A stretch of DNA of 64,000 nt from Anthoceros angustus (GCA_010909165.1 MU008184.1:434001-498000), one strand, 5' to 3'; shown: positions 14,388 through 27,497, counted from the first letter of the stretch. A program made the numbers and translations. Notes: generated by a model from the sequence alone, not told the origin.

Positions 14388-14485
14388 CTAGGTACTATTA
14401 CCTAGATAAACAGGGATAATACACGTATTTACACTTGTTAATAAAAAACTGAACACTGACAAAACACTCTGACAACACTCCCCCT
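14388..14485 (-). repeat. copia-type LTR start with polypurine tract (fragment)
   Basis: Read on the minus strand, AGCTTAAGGGGGAG is directly followed by TGTTGTCAGAGTG and AT-rich sequence. This is the arrangement of a polypurine tract and the 5' edge of a 3' LTR in plant copia elements. No intact pol was found beside it. It is unlike the LTR at 1921-2151, so it is a different family or an old relic. Confidence 0.45.
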
Positions 14486-15103
14486 TAAGCTCGAGAAGAT
14501 TGACCGACAGCAGCCGAAGCCCTTCTGATGTCTTCCATAGCCACGCTGGGGTTAACACTGCCCAAATGCGTGCCTCCATACTTGGCAAATTGCTTTACGA
14601 CGTCCCTGAACTGCAACGGCAATCCAGGACAAGATACATCAGCATTACACCATCCAAAATGCCTGACACCATCCAAACAGGGAAACACGTGCCCACCCTG
14701 AGACTTTCACGAGGGCAAACGAGAAGTGAGAACAACGAACCTATCATCTGCAACCGCTTCCGCTCCAAATGTCCTTTGTCCACAGAGACTGTGTCACACA
14801 AAACCATGCTCCAGACATGAGATGACAGGCCCCCCGAAACCATGAATTCGGGCTTCGAGACCTCTGATGCATAGCATGCACGAAATTCCCACACCTGTTG
14901 GGCTGAACCCTGACCCCTCCCTGTACACACTTACAGGGCATTGACAAAAGTGATTTTGTCCGGAACCAAGCCATGCTGTTACGCCTGCTCAAACACAGGG
15001 AGTCCTTATTGACCGTGCCCATGATGAGAATATGCAGGTACGATAAGTCGCTCACGACATATGAGTATACAATGATTCCTTGCGGATAGCTTGGCGTTGT
15101 AGG

Positions 15104-15299
15104 CTAGCTGCAATGCCCGCTTGTCACACAATCTGAATCTTGTCCTGTTATCATGCAAGTCCATGTGACCCCGTTTCTGTGAGCAGGCCTGTAAAAGACA
15201 GTCTGCGCGTCTCCTAAACGCCCACAATTTGCGCACATGTTGACCAAACTGCTGGCTAGAAAGTCGTGGCCCCTGAAATTGACGCACATGCACTCTCAT
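15104..15299 (-). pseudogene. PPR gene fragment
   Basis: Minus-strand translation gives FLASSLVNMCANCGRLGDAQ and RNGVTWTCMITG, matching two PPR helices of a PLS-type protein (compare LVDMYAKCG and NVVTW). A frame change and stop follow within 100 bp. No further PPR repeats are visible in the 14486-15104 stretch, which otherwise holds nothing recognised. Confidence 0.6.
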
Positions 15300-15485
15300 T
15301 CCTGCTGTTCAGCCATTCTGCATTGCAAGTTCATCTCCATCCTGTGATCTTTCAGCCCTGTCTGATGCCTTCGGCAGTACGGGTGGATACTCACAAGTGA
15401 GAAGTTCCAATACGATGTCAGGTTACAATCTCCACAGCCAACTTCTCCTGCAAGGGCTGATGTCCTCCTCCAGCATTTCTATCTT

Positions 15486-16605
15486 CTATGATGATGAGTA
15501 CAAGTTCCGAAGCATCGAATTCCCCATTGAAAAGATAGGCGTCCTTACCGCCTTCGCTTGTTCCACACTTTGAGAAGCAATCTCCTTCAAGGACGTCCAT
15601 CCTTTCCGTTTCCTCTTCTTGCCGCCTCCTGAAGGAGTGGGAGTACGGGGACTGGGTGCAGAAGTACCAAAGCGTGAAGCCACGGCTGGAGGCCGGGCAG
15701 AGGTCAGCTCTGCTGCAGGTGCAGCATCATTGTCATCCCTAATGCTTGCCGCACTCGGAGTCTGAGCAGGCGAGACCACCTCATTTCCTTCCCTCTCAAC
15801 TTCCAGACTCCAACCCAGAGCTGGAGCCAGCGCTGGAACTGGAGACGGAGCCGGAGCCTGAGCTTGAGCCCCGGCAAGCATACCTGTCCCTTCGTGACTC
15901 GACCGCTCCTTTCTCTCCTCAGTTTGCGGTGTCGCAGCCATGGCAGGAGTGAGCTCCGCCGCGGCTTTGCCTGCCAGGGCTTTCCGCATCAACTCGGCTC
16001 GCTTCTTAGGGCCAGGTGCAGGCCTCCTGTTGCGGTGCTTACAGTAGTGGCAAATATAGAGCAGGTAGGCGCAAGGTTTGCCCTTGCCACCAGTGGCCTT
16101 GCGCTTTTTCTTCCGCTTCTCCTCCTCCTCCTCCTCCTCCACGGAACAATTCACGCCAAGATGGAGGAAAGATTCACACCTAAGACAAGAACCCAAATCT
16201 GTCAGATGTTCCCAAAACGCAATCCATCCACAAAGCTGAAAACGGCAGGGCATTGATTCATGCAGCTCACCTCTGGCAGGTGGAACCGAGCGTGGCACCG
16301 GAAGGCGGCAAACCTTCCGTCTCGCAGGTGGCCGCCAGGCGCGCCCCTAGGAACGCACCAAGAGGCGGAACGGTGGCGCTGGCCCATGCCGCCACCTGCT
16401 CCAAGTGCCGGATGCGGACCTTCGCCGCCCACTTCGCAGGCGGCAACGAGCTCTTGATTCCCCGATCCAGCAGACTCTGCTCCCGCAAAGTCACCTTCCC
16501 GGGCTTCTTCAACTTTGCCGCGGTATCAGGAGCAGGCGACGGCTTCGTCGCGGCCTTCTCCTTCTCCTGCGCGGCAGCCCTTCTGCGGGCTCGCCTTCCT
16601 GCCAT
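15486..16605 (-). CDS. Rpr2/Rpp21/SNM1-type zinc-ribbon protein, two exons
   Basis: Exon 1 is 16605-16271 and exon 2 is 16179-15486; they join in frame (AG|G at the splice, AGGTGAGC donor) to 342 residues. The basic N-terminus (MAGRRARRRAAAQEKEKA) precedes a helical part and a split zinc ribbon: TCQRCESFLHLGVNC spans the splice junction, and after an acidic-basic insert comes YICHYCKHRNRR. This C-x2-C ... C-x2-C layout with the LG-x-NC element is typical of the Rpr2/Rpp21 subunits of RNase P and RNase MRP. A long Ala/Pro/Glu-rich tail with a nuclear-type basic run (GGGKKRKRKGW) follows. A role in tRNA or rRNA processing is inferred by family. The domain call is good; exact subunit identity is not proven. 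Confidence 0.78.
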
Positions 16606-16710
16606 CGGCTCCCGCCTTTCTACAAATCAGACGATTCCGGGTAGCGAAAGAACACGCCCTAAGATGTTCCTTCTCAATACCTGTAGCCTATATATGTCCA
16701 ATAATATAGC

Positions 16711-16864
16711 CATGGCCACGCAAAGTTGCGCATATACATATATAGGCCACGCAAAGTTGCCCATATACATATATATAGGCCACGCAAAGTTGCCCATGTA
16801 TATATATAGACCACACAAAGTTACCCATGTACATATATATATATATATAGACTACATAAAGTTA
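16711..16864. repeat. tandem repeat, about 33 bp x 4.5
   Basis: Units begin GCCACGCAAAGTTGC and end in a TATATA-rich run; the later units diverge (ACCACACAAAGTTACC) and carry a longer (TA)n tract. It lies just upstream of the start codon of the Rpr2-type gene (16605), so it may fall in its promoter. Confidence 0.9.
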
Positions 16865-16902
16865 TTTTTAGTGAGAACAGAATGAGATACTGGAATGGTA
16901 TG

Positions 16903-16952
16903 CTATAAAGAGTCCAATGGTATGCTATAAAGAGTCCAACGGCATATGCCAC
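16903..16952. repeat. tandem repeat, 25 bp x 2
   Basis: ATGGTATGCTATAAAGAGTCC is repeated back to back with almost no change. The following stretch to about 17900 has no recognised gene; long open frames on the minus strand at 17314-18411 are GC-driven shadows. Confidence 0.75.
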
Positions 16953-17899
16953 AAATCAAGAAGCTCAGAGAGACATAGGCCAGTTAGCATAGGTAGGGCA
17001 ATAGAAGAGAAGATTCAGATTCAGGGTCAAGGGAGCAGAGCTTGCAAATACGGATAGCTTGAGGAGAAGCTTAGCCAGCGGGGTCGATCTCGATGCAGAG
17101 GTGATGGAAGCTAGCACGAAATTGATCGATGAGAATGCATGGTAGATATCACTCCTCTATGCTCATGGGAGGGTGAAGTTGATATATACATGCAGCGAAG
17201 CCCCTCATAAATATCCACAAAAGGAAAAGATATTCTTCAGCACATCAATGGGTCCTCCCACTGCAACCAATCGCGCACACATCCACATAAGTAGATGTGA
17301 GTATGAACCCGAATCAGACCAGCGAGTATCTTAGGAAAAGGGAGGAAATATCCAGCAAGAGCCCAAAGAGGTACTGGTCGGTAACGGCGAGGGATCGGCC
17401 TCCGGAGCCCCATGCAGTCTTGCAGCGTACATAATAAGCAGCAAGATAAGGTGGCGTGCCGTTCGGGAAGCGTGAAAGAGCGTGGTCACAGGCGGGCCGT
17501 GCGGGTGTACGGGTGTACGGGTGTCCGTTTTTCCGCAACCTTGGCTTGCTTGGCCGAAGGGCAGAAGAAGCTGGCTTCCCGGCTCCACGGGTCGGTCGGG
17601 TTCCACCAGAATGGGCCTGCCACGCCGCCCCACCCACGGGCGCGATTTGGGCCTTCCATCCCGTCCCTGGCACCGGGCATGCACCGGGCCTTCCCATCCC
17701 GAGCGAGAGCGGGCGGCGGCGCCGTCGCTGGCCTGCCTCCTGCTCCGAATTCGAATTCCGGCACGAGTGCGGCAGGAGGACGAGTGACGGCCCGATCCAC
17801 CGAGCCGCTGCCAGGCTGCGGGGCGACCAATGCAAGCCCCGGTCCGATGGTGCTGCAGGAGCCGGCGGTGGACGCTGCGGCCTTCGTCCGGGCGGCGGG

Positions 17900-19823
17900 G
17901 AGGGCAACCAGCAGCGCCTGAATGGCTTCCTGTCGCGCATGGAGCGCAGCGGCGAATTCCGGGCCACGGAGACTTCCGGTGCTGGCCCTGCACTCGGCGG
18001 CGGAGGGGCACCTGGAGACGGTGAGGAGCCTGCTCTTCCACTTCCCGCACATCCTGCTGCACGACCGGGACGAGCTGGGGCGCACGCTGCTGCACGTGGC
18101 GGCGCGCGGGGGCAGGAGCAGCTGGTGCGGGTGCTGAAGCGGAGCACGAGCAGCGGGTGCAGGTGAACGCGCGGGCCAAGGGAGATGACGGCGCTGCATC
18201 TGGCGGCGCACGGCGGGCATGCGGCGGTGGTGGAGCTGCTGCTGTCGTGGTGGAGGTGGATCTGGACGCGGCGTCGGGGAGAAGCTGACGGCGCTGCACA
18301 TGGCGGCGGACGGGGGCACGAGCAGGTGGTGCGGATGCTGCTGGCGGCGTGCCGGCTGCGGGACGGGGGCGGGTCGGGGTTCGTGAACGCGCGCGACTGT
18401 TTGTGGCGCACGCCGCTGCACTACGCGTGCCGGGGGCACCGGGCGGCGCGGGAGCTGCTGGCGGCGCCTGAGGTGAACGTGAACGCGGTGGACTGCGTGT
18501 GCGAGCTCACGCCGCTGCACCTCGCGGCGTGGATGGGAGACCACTTCGAGGTGGTGCGCCTGCTGCTCATGCAGGACGCGGTGCAGGCCAACGCCAGGAT
18601 CGGGTCGGCGGTGAGCTGCGTCAACGGCCAGCTGGTGGCGGAGGTGCTGGTGGCGCAGGTGCAGGCCAGGGGGGAGGTGCCGTGGGAGGAGCTCCCGAGG
18701 CCCGACATGCGGGATCGCGTGCGGGGCCACGATTGCGTCGCCTGGACGCAGGGAGGGGCAGGTGAGGGTGGCGAGGGAGGGCGGCACGGCGCTGCACATC
18801 GCGGCGCAGGAGAGTCACGTGGGGCGCTGCTGGAGATTCTCAAGCACGGGAAGGCGGATGTCAATCTCAATGCGGGACGGGGATGACGGCGCTGCATTAC
18901 GCTGCGGCCATGGGGAACGTCGGGGTGGTGAAGGCGCTGGTGAAGGATGCGAGGTGAATCTGAACGCGGGGCGGGGCGGGGGCCGGGCCCGGGGCAGGTT
19001 CCCCGGGCAGACGCCGCTGCACATGGCGGTGCAGGCGGAGCGGGTGGAGGTGGTGAAGGAGCTCTGCGGCCAGGGGAGGTTGCGGGCGAATGCCAAGGAT
19101 GCCAGGGACCGGACCGCGCTGCACATGGTGTGGGAGCGGGACGGGGACGGGGCGGAGGATGTGAAGGAGATCTTGATGCGGCGGGAGGACGTGATGTTGG
19201 AGGTGAGGAGTCTGCAGCACGACAGGAGCGTGTATCGGAACGCGGCGAACGCCTTGCTCATCGGGGGAGCTCTTGTCGCGGGATGCACGTTCGGGAGCTG
19301 GCTGCAACCGCCGCTCGGAGCGGTGCCTTATTACCAGTACCCCAGGCGGGATCTCGACCCGCTGGCTCCGCCGGATGTGTTCCAGAGCTTCGCGGCGGTG
19401 GAGTATTACCCTGCTGTGCGGATTTTCTGGATCTTCAACAGCTTGAGCTTCTACTTCGCCGTCTTCACGCTGCTGTCGGGGCTTCAGATTATGTTGCCTA
19501 AGGCGGTGGCGTTTGTCGGGGACGAGGTGGAGATGCTGCGGAGATTGATTACCCGGACGTCTGCGAGTCTGCTTGTGGCTGTGGCGTTGGTGGTGGCCGG
19601 GTTCGCGGCCGCGGGGTTTGCTGACTTGCCCCCGCCGCTGAGGTTCCAGGCGGATATGATAGTTACCACCGCTTTGGGGTTGGGACTTTGTGTTCCTTTC
19701 GTTATGCTGCCTCTGTGCGTTACCATTTTCCGTTTCTTCAAGGATGAATGGAGGAGGCCCCGCAGAAGCGAGGAGCAGATTAATAATGCACGGCAATTGG
19801 GGTGGGCATGTCGGTCGTGGTAA
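17900..19823 (+). pseudogene. ankyrin-repeat PGG-domain membrane protein (ACD6/ITN1-like), multiply frameshifted
   Basis: The plus strand codes for ankyrin repeats spread over all three frames: LALHSAAEGHLETVRSLL, TALHLAAHGGHAAVVELLL, TPLHYACRGHRAARELL, TPLHLAAWMGDHFEVVRLLL, TALHIAAQESHVG, TALHYAAAMGNVGVVKAL and TPLHMAVQAERVEVVKEL. From about 19210 one frame stays open to the stop: a PGG-like region (NAANALLIGGALVAGCTFGS) and four membrane-spanning segments. This is the layout of plant ACD6/ITN1-like proteins, which act at membranes in defence or stress signalling. At least five frame changes separate the ankyrin blocks. The DNA is extremely GC-rich, so sequencing error is a real alternative to decay. 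No reliable start codon could be chosen. Confidence 0.75.
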
Positions 19824-20643
19824 GACACAGGGGTTGAGAGGCGGGGGGGAAAGGAAGCCGGCGCCTTTGTACATCACTTCGTAATCAAAATGTTCGGTTG
19901 AAAGGAAAGGAAGTGGTTAGCAGCAGCCAGCAGCAGCACGCGCAGGTGTGCTGCCTTGTTGGTCCAGACCATCTCAATCTTCTTTAGTTGAATTGACAGA
20001 CATCTTACACCCTGACATTTTTCTAGGGAAAAGCCTAAGGGATCTAAAATAGAGGTACATAAAGAGCTCCTTCCTCCATGGGCTCCACCTTGGAAAAAGC
20101 GAGTACGGGCCAACTTGCCGCTCAATAACTTAAAAGGTTGTACATATGTTTCTTGCCGAAAGGCTGCTGCTGCACAAGGCCCACAACCTGCAGCAAAAAA
20201 GATTTTGAGAGGCTGAGCTGTAACTGACAAATGCATGGGATGAAGTCATGTGATCAGCTGTACACCAGTAACCATGTGAACAGAACCTCCAACCTTTCAC
20301 GCCGCCTGAGAACCTGGTGCTTTGTGACATTCATGATCATAAGATAACCCTGACATACCAGGGCCACAGCCCACCTTCTCTCAGCTTCATCCACAATGAG
20401 TGAAATCTTGGAAATCTCAGCCTGGTTAACCACAGTCATGTGACTCTTTTTTCAATTCATGCTCTGCATTCGGGAGAATACTTTCTTGAGCATGGCAATG
20501 AGTTCCCTTGCTCAGGTACTTGACCCAAGATTCAAACCTGCATTTATCCCATACAGGAAGCAAGCTTGTCCACTTGCTGCAAGGGCGACCTTCCTTGCCA
20601 AAGACAAGCAGCACAACAAACAGGGTCAGCAAACTGTTGAATA
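19824..20643. other. convergent 3' region between ankyrin-PGG and FPP genes
   Basis: The two genes converge here, so both 3' untranslated regions should lie in this 820-bp stretch. No ORF resembles a known protein. Confidence 0.4.
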
Positions 20644-23600
20644 CTAGCTCGAACTGCCACTGCTTTTCATCCGAGAGTACAAACGGCTGAGAGTTGATGA
20701 GCCGCTACTGCCACCACTGCGCTGATCGTGACCATTGTCGACAGCATCCAGGCTTTTGGACAAGTTAAGTCCATTAGGGCCTGACATTCTCAATTTGGAA
20801 GGCAATACCGTCGCTGGTGACCTGGCTGGAGAACTCATAGACGCCGAATCCGATGGTGACGGCGAGCTGGGTATCGATGATGGCGCCCTCTCTGGAGTGA
20901 AAAGATGACCGAAACTGCGCCCTCTGCCGTGATGCCCGTTTTCTCTCGCCACTGGAGAATCCGGAACTTTACCCCGTGGTGTCCCATACTGGGACTGAGG
21001 ACCGGTATGGTGTCCCTCGCGTACACTTCCATTCTGCCCTGCTTTGCTGTCAGCCTCTGAACCATAACTTCCGGTGGAGACAGAGCTGCCCATCGGACTG
21101 TGGCAGTTGTTCCACGGAATTTCTGTCCCATTCACCTTCTCCCGTGTGCTGGAAGCCCCACCAACACGAGCGGGGGAATCTCTGTAAAGACAGTCCAGAT
21201 TGCCACTTGACGACTGCACGTCCTCGGCTTGTGACCGAAGCAGCTCCATAGTGTTGGTCACCTTCTCCAACGATGAGGCTGAGTCAGAAGATGATTCGAA
21301 GGAAGCTGGGTCCACAGGATTATGGGGCGATGACAAGGTCTTTAACTGCTTTCCAAGCATCAAGATAGTTCGCTGACATTCGGCCAGCTGCTGGGCAGCA
21401 GCAGCGATTTCTCGGTCCTGCACAGGGTCGAGTGTGATTAGTGGACAGCTTGACGACAAGTGACTATAAAGGACTCTATCCGAAAGCACTCCCGGTGACT
21501 AGTACCTTTCTTGCTTTGGCCTCCTCTTCCTCTGCCCTTCTTTGATTTGCACGTTCAATATCTCGTGGCCGCCGAGAAGAACTGTCACTCAGGGACCCGT
21601 TTCTGCAAGCATTCGCGAATCAGGTGAAATCAGACCAGAGACAACCTTCAAACACACAAAGTTCTAGAACGAGGAGTTAATATGCCAATTTACCCATGAA
21701 GGTGCTCTTGAATCTCCTGGAACTTGGCCATCACTTCTTGGTGCCGCATCCTCTCCCCCTGAAGCTCCACTTCCAATGCCGCTACTTTGTCGTGAAGTCT
21801 GGCCATCTCGACGTCAGCTGCCTTCACTCGGGTTTCTAGGATATCAGCTTTAGAGGCTGACAGTGTCATCAGCTCATCTTCAAGGAGCTCATCTTCTGTT
21901 ACTTGTTTGTCCTCTCTTTGAGCGAGAAGGCGCTCAGCCTCCTGGACCTGAGCCTTTAACCTTTCTGCATTTTCGGTTGTCTCGTCAAGGCATCTCTCCA
22001 TATCTTCCCTTTCCAGTTTCAGCTGGGAGACTTCGGCTTCCAAACTGGGAATCCTGCCCAGCTCTGCACGCATGTGAGATTCCAGGGCGGCCTTCTCCAA
22101 CCGCATGTTGCGAAGGTCCTCCTCCAACTTGGAGACAAGCTGTATTAACAGAAAAAATCGGATACAAAAACAGAAAATTAAATGTTACCATCCAAAGAAA
22201 ATCACGGTCTGGTGCCCTTTGGGTACAGACACATTCAGCTTGTGAAGAACGCCATAGGCTGTGATGGTGGTAACTCACCTTGTTGTCAGCTTCAGGAGAC
22301 TCATTGCCCCACTTCTTCTCCAGCATTGACCTTAGGCCTTCAAAGGTTGAAACTCCCTGATCTACTATCGCTGCCAGGGTTGCTGCTAGGCGTGAAAGGA
22401 GCGCCGTAAGATCTGACTTGCCCTCCAGTAGATTGTTTGCCTCGGCGAAGAAAGATACTATGCACGAGTTCAACTGGGCCTTGGCCCAGTTTTTGCTAGG
22501 CCGGAGAACCTCATAAGGAGATGGAGGATCAGCAGAACTAGTAGGCTCGGGAAGAATCTCGTGTTCCGCCCCTGTTGCCTCTGAGAGTGATTCAACAAGG
22601 TTTGCAATCTTCCGGACAGCAAGTGCCAGCTCAGTTCCAATCTTGCCTCCATCCTCAAATACTGAATTATGGGCCCAGTACCCGAGTTCTCTCCTGGTTC
22701 CCGCTGGACCCTCTTTGAGAACGATGCCAAAACCCTTCACATTACAGTCTCCAGCAGCTGCCTGGCGGACCTCATTCAGCACCTGAGCCATGTTCGCGCC
22801 ATCCGCCTGAGCCTCAAAAATGATATCTAGTCTCTCTTGAAGACAAATGATCTGTTTCTCATTAGCCGCATTCCGGGACTGCAAGGAGGCAAGCTGCTCC
22901 TCGGCTACAGTCAACTTTCCGCTCACCTCCCTACACAACTGGTTAGCTGCCTGGAGCTCAAGGCCACGCTTGGAAAGAGCTTCCTCTAGAGCAGCCTTTT
23001 CGCCACCATTGAAGGCTACACTGGACTCGCTGGGTGCACAACCGTTCTTGTCACTGACAGCTTCCGACTCGGCCACCTCCTCCGTATCCTTACCGCCAGC
23101 CATAGCCAGCCTTTCCATCTCAGCGAAGTCATCCATGAGGTCAAAGTTGATGGAACCAACAGACCCGAGCCCCTTCTCCTTTCTGGCACCACCCTTCTTG
23201 AACTGGGCAAGCTCGGCGACGAGAGCAGAAGCCCATACGTCAGCAGTGTTGAGCTCCTCCTCGGTGGCACTCTCTCCAGAGTTGGAGGCACGACTACTCG
23301 CCCTATCAATCACAGTCGACGTTCTTGAGGGCGGCATCAACTTCGAGTGATCCAGTATGCTGCTAGGAGAAGACGGGGGCAAGCCATTGGGGGTACGAAG
23401 ACTGTCCATCTGGTCTTCAGCACTTGACAGTTTACTTGCGGTCCTGGCGCACATGAGCCTTGCGGCTTGGAGCTCCCCATTCCTCTTCGACAACGCTTCC
23501 TTCAACATGGTATTTTCTTCCTCCAGCGAAGAAAGCCTGTCCGCAAGAACTTCCACCTCTTTTGTCCCATTTTCCATTCCCACATCGTGATCGGGCGCAA

Positions 23601-24845
23601 CAGGCGACTGAGGGCTCCTGCCGCCCAACGACTTCCTCCTCCTGGGCTGCTCTCCCGTCTCTCGACCCAGAGAATCAACTTCCAGCTTCATCTGCGCTAA
23701 GGCTGCCGGGCCGGGAAGTCTCTTGCGCACCAGAAGTCGAAGCCTCTGGCACTCAGCCTCCAGCTTGGCGATCTTCTTCACGCTTTCCAGCTGGCTCTTG
23801 TTGGCAGCATCAGCCGATTTCTTGCTGATGTCTCGCTCCTCATTTCGAATGTCAATCTCCTTGGCCACAACATGCAGCTCGTACTTGAGACTCGCGTTCT
23901 CTTTCTCCGCAGACTCGAGTCGCACATGGAGAACTCTATTCTCCGCTTCCGCCCGGCTCTTGGCCTCGCCGAGGTCGGAGATGGTCTTGGCCCTCTCCTG
24001 GAGAGCGGCAGACATGGCCGTAACCTGCGCAGACCCTTCTATGAGCTGACGTCCCACCTCGGAGAGCTTCAGTTCCAGCTCTGACCGCTGCTTTTCAAAT
24101 TCTCGAGTCTTCTTCACAATGGAGTCATGTACTTTAGTCTCTTGCTCCTCCCGCACATGCCGGAGTTGTCGCATGCACTCTTTCAACGCTCCGTCCAGGT
24201 GTGAAACCCGGTCTTCGGTGGCAAGCTTCTGCTGCTGAACCGACTCCAACTGCTGCTTCAAAGCCGCAGCTTCGGCTTCTGCCTTCTCCCAGCCTGCCAA
24301 ACCAAAACTGGACCCTCTTAGCTACCACTTCTCAAACAAAGGAAGGACACATCTACCGCGACGCGAAATGCCAACGCCGGCACCGTAGGCCCAGTGCGTC
24401 CATACCTGTCACGGCCTCTTCCGCAACCTTGGCATGCTGCTTCACAAGGTTATCCTTCGCCGTAATGTCAGCAAGAGCCGCTGCCAGCCTCTCATTCAAG
24501 CTCCTGTTCCTCTCCTCCGACTGCTGCCATTGCGCGACTGCATCCTCGGAAACCCGTGGCGGATCGGCGCCAAACTTGGCTCCATCCTGTAGAGAGAGGA
24601 CATGTTAGGGGGCGCTCCACCAACTCACCTAAACGCAAACACAAGCAAAGCCAAGCCAAGCCAAGCAAAGCAAAGACGGACAAGAAGACCGGAAGGTCGC
24701 CCCAAACCTGCTCGTCATAAACTCGTAGGGAATGTGCAGGAGACGGCGCCATAGAAGGCGCCAGAGACGACGCCTCCGAATCAATGGAGTGAGAGTGTTT
24801 GTCGCTCGATCTCTTCCTCCAGGGCCAGTTCCTCCGATTCTCCAT
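20644..24845 (-). CDS. filament-like plant protein (FPP), six exons
   Basis: Exons (minus): 24845-24708, 24586-24406, 24293-22279, 22139-21694, 21602-21506, 21417-20644. They join in frame to 1216 residues. Family hallmarks are all present: the N-terminal NWPWRKRSSDK, KDNLVKQHAKVAEEAVTGWE across exons 2-3, HLDGALKECMRQLRHVREEQ, KIAKLEAECQRLRLLVRKRLPGPAALAQMK, and a Ser/Gly-rich tail ending in SGSSS. Most of the chain is predicted coiled coil. FPPs are plant-specific long coiled-coil proteins; some members (VETH proteins) tether vesicles to cortical microtubules with the exocyst, and others associate with the nuclear envelope. The role here is inferred by family. No breaks were found. The neighbour to the right is gene-poor DNA. 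Confidence 0.95.
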
Positions 24846-27497
24846 CTTTCCCTCCCCTTCCTAATCCCCCGCAGCGTGTTGCCTACAAATTGTCACCTAA
24901 TCAGGCCGCGACCTCCGCGCAACAGCGAATTAAGGGAAGGCAAGGAGACTCTCAAACACAACAATCACAAACACTTGCCACGGGCAGCACACAGCCAATC
25001 CACACAAAGGTGTGCACCTTCAACTTCACGCAAAAGGTTTGACCATCGCCTCAAGCTCACTCAATCTCACAAGCAATCGCCGCAAGGAAACACGCTCGGT
25101 TCACGGCAATGTAGTACAATTAGACACAAATCCCGACGAAGCAGGCACCTCATCCTCACCACAACACACGGCCTCCACACACCTTTCTCACCTTCACACA
25201 CTCATTGAGCAGCTCAGACACTCCCAAGCCAGCTCTATGCCTCCAAATGACTTCCTACTGCCACCGCAGGGGGAGTGTAACCCCAGCCCGGATCCCTCCT
25301 CACGGCAAGCAGCAGCCGGCAATGCAAAGGCACAATTTCGTTCCTAACCCTGCCTCCCCGCCGGGCCTACGGGATTCAAATTCCCAGCCATCCGCGCAGA
25401 GCAGAGACGGCGAGAGCGGAGCAATCCCGCAGAAGTGTGGCTCCCCCTCCCTCCTCCTCCCCGGACGCTGTCCTAACAGGGCGCAGCCGCAAGCCCGGCC
25501 AGAGCAGTGCACGCACACCGCGGCTCCACGCCGCATGAAGCAATAGGCGAGGGAATCAGAATCCGGCAGTGGCAGGCACCGGGAGCGCATCCCAAGGCAG
25601 GCATTGCCGCCAAGCTCGGGGCAGGCGCAGCTGGAGCTCGCACCGGCAGGAGAGCAGCAGCTGGAGAGTGGAAAAGGCGCAAATTCGGGCCCGCGGCAGC
25701 GCGCACATGGATTTGAACAGCCTCGCCTGCTCGTCTCCTGCGCCTGGAATTGAAGCAAGCAAGCGGGCGGGCGGCAGCGCAGTGCTGTCTGCGGCGCGGG
25801 CTGGACTTGAACTGCACTGCACTGCAGCCGGGGCGTGGAGCGTGGAGCGTGGAGTCCTGGGCCCTGGGCCCTGGCACTGGGCAGGCTGCTGGAAAGCCGA
25901 CCCGACGCTGCTGCTTCAAAGCCTGCCTACCTGCAGAGGCTCCAGCTCCAGCTGCTGCTGCTGCGAGAGAGGAGCGAGCGGGGTTGGATCTCGAGGCACT
26001 CCGGTCTCCACTCTCTCTTGTGTGCCCTGCCCATTCCAGAGAGAGAGGGGCCAGCCACAAAAACGGCGGGAAGTCTGACAAGTGTGAACAGGGTTGGGCC
26101 CGGGCGCCACTGTGACGCACAAGTTTGAACCTGTTTGTACGCCCCCGCCGCGGTAAAGCCTCCCCGTCCGGCGGGGACAGGGTAAATAAGTGCCCGCAGG
26201 CCGCAGCCCGGACCGGATCATCATTCTATCATTCATATTGCTTAATTCATCCCGACCCGGACCTGATGTCCTGGCTCTGCGATTTGCAGTGCTTTCTCGA
26301 GAGGTTTCTGGCAAGTCGGGTTTTGTGGGCTCCGAAGCGAAGATCGCGGTTATGGAAGCGATTTGGATTCGGATAATGGCGACCCGGTCTGAGAGAGGAG
26401 TCTGTGGACTGGACAGCCACAGCCACAGCGGCAGAGGCAGAGGCAGAGGCAGAGGCAACGGCAGCACTGCAGCAGCACCTTGCTCCAAATTGCATTGCAC
26501 GCCAGAGCAGGCGGGGACAGAGGGAGGGAGTTGGAATCCGGGGTCAGCTGTCAGTCTATGATTGCGCACAGCCATAGGGCAGGGGCCTGCTTCAGTTCCA
26601 CAACCAGCCTGGGTTGTTGTTGGAACTCCGGCACCGGGTGCCAGGGTAAGCGAAAGGAAAGCTGTGTACGCAGCGTAAGGAAATGTTTGGAATCAGCCAT
26701 TAATAGGAGATGGCGCGAAATGGCAAGCCCATGACGCCTCACGAAAGAAAAGAAGGTGAAGCTGGCTGGTTTTGAGGGATTTGCATCGGGGGCGGTGCAG
26801 GGGCAGGAAGGACGAGTCACGAATCACGATGGGAGGAGGGGAGGAGGGGAGGAGGGGAGTGAAATTGTTATGTAAAGCATGTGTGTAAGTATGGGGTGGG
26901 ATGGAATTTGTGGGTGGGCGGGATAAAAAGCATGGGGTGGAGTATGATGGAGGAGGTGGGAGGGAATTGAAGGCAAAGTCTGCGCTCGCTCGTGCTTAAG
27001 GGACAGCAGGCTTGATTACCCCCGTGTACTGGGAGCCGGAGGTGGAGCAGTGGACTACTGGAGGTGAGCGGGTTGTGCTCCGGGCCTACCCTGCTTTGGC
27101 TCCTACCTCAGGATAGGCTTCCAGCAGTTACTGCACCCGCTTCGAAAAGCATCGGCAAGGGAGCGGGGAGCAGGGAGCGTGAGCGTGAGCGTTGCCACCT
27201 AAGTCTAATTGCGACAGCGGCAAAGCCAAGCATTGTGCGTCCCAAGGGGTGCGAAGTGCGAACCTGCCGGAGCCTGCAGCTTGCAGCTGCTGCCGCATGC
27301 CCATCCGCGTGGGGTGGGTGGCATCATGGAGCCATGCCTGGACGGCATCCTCCGCCTCTGCCCCATCCCATCATGCGCCCCTGAAACGGGCCGGCCCCGA
27401 CTTCAATGCCTTCTATAAATGCTGCGCATGCAACAATCAACCTTGCCATTGCTGCCCATGACGGACCACATCGCATCCGGGCGGACGGAGGGATTTC

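Noticed and set aside
17747-17767. String GAATTCGAATTCCGGCACGAG resembling the EcoRI adapter of old cDNA libraries (GAATTCGGCACGAG).
   Set aside because: It differs by an extra C and lies inside continuous GC-rich genomic sequence with no vector around it; chance is more likely than contamination.
17314-18799. Long minus-strand open frames (over 300 codons) opposite the ankyrin gene.
   Set aside because: They are Pro/Arg/Ala-rich shadows of the GC-rich ankyrin coding strand, with no recognised domain.
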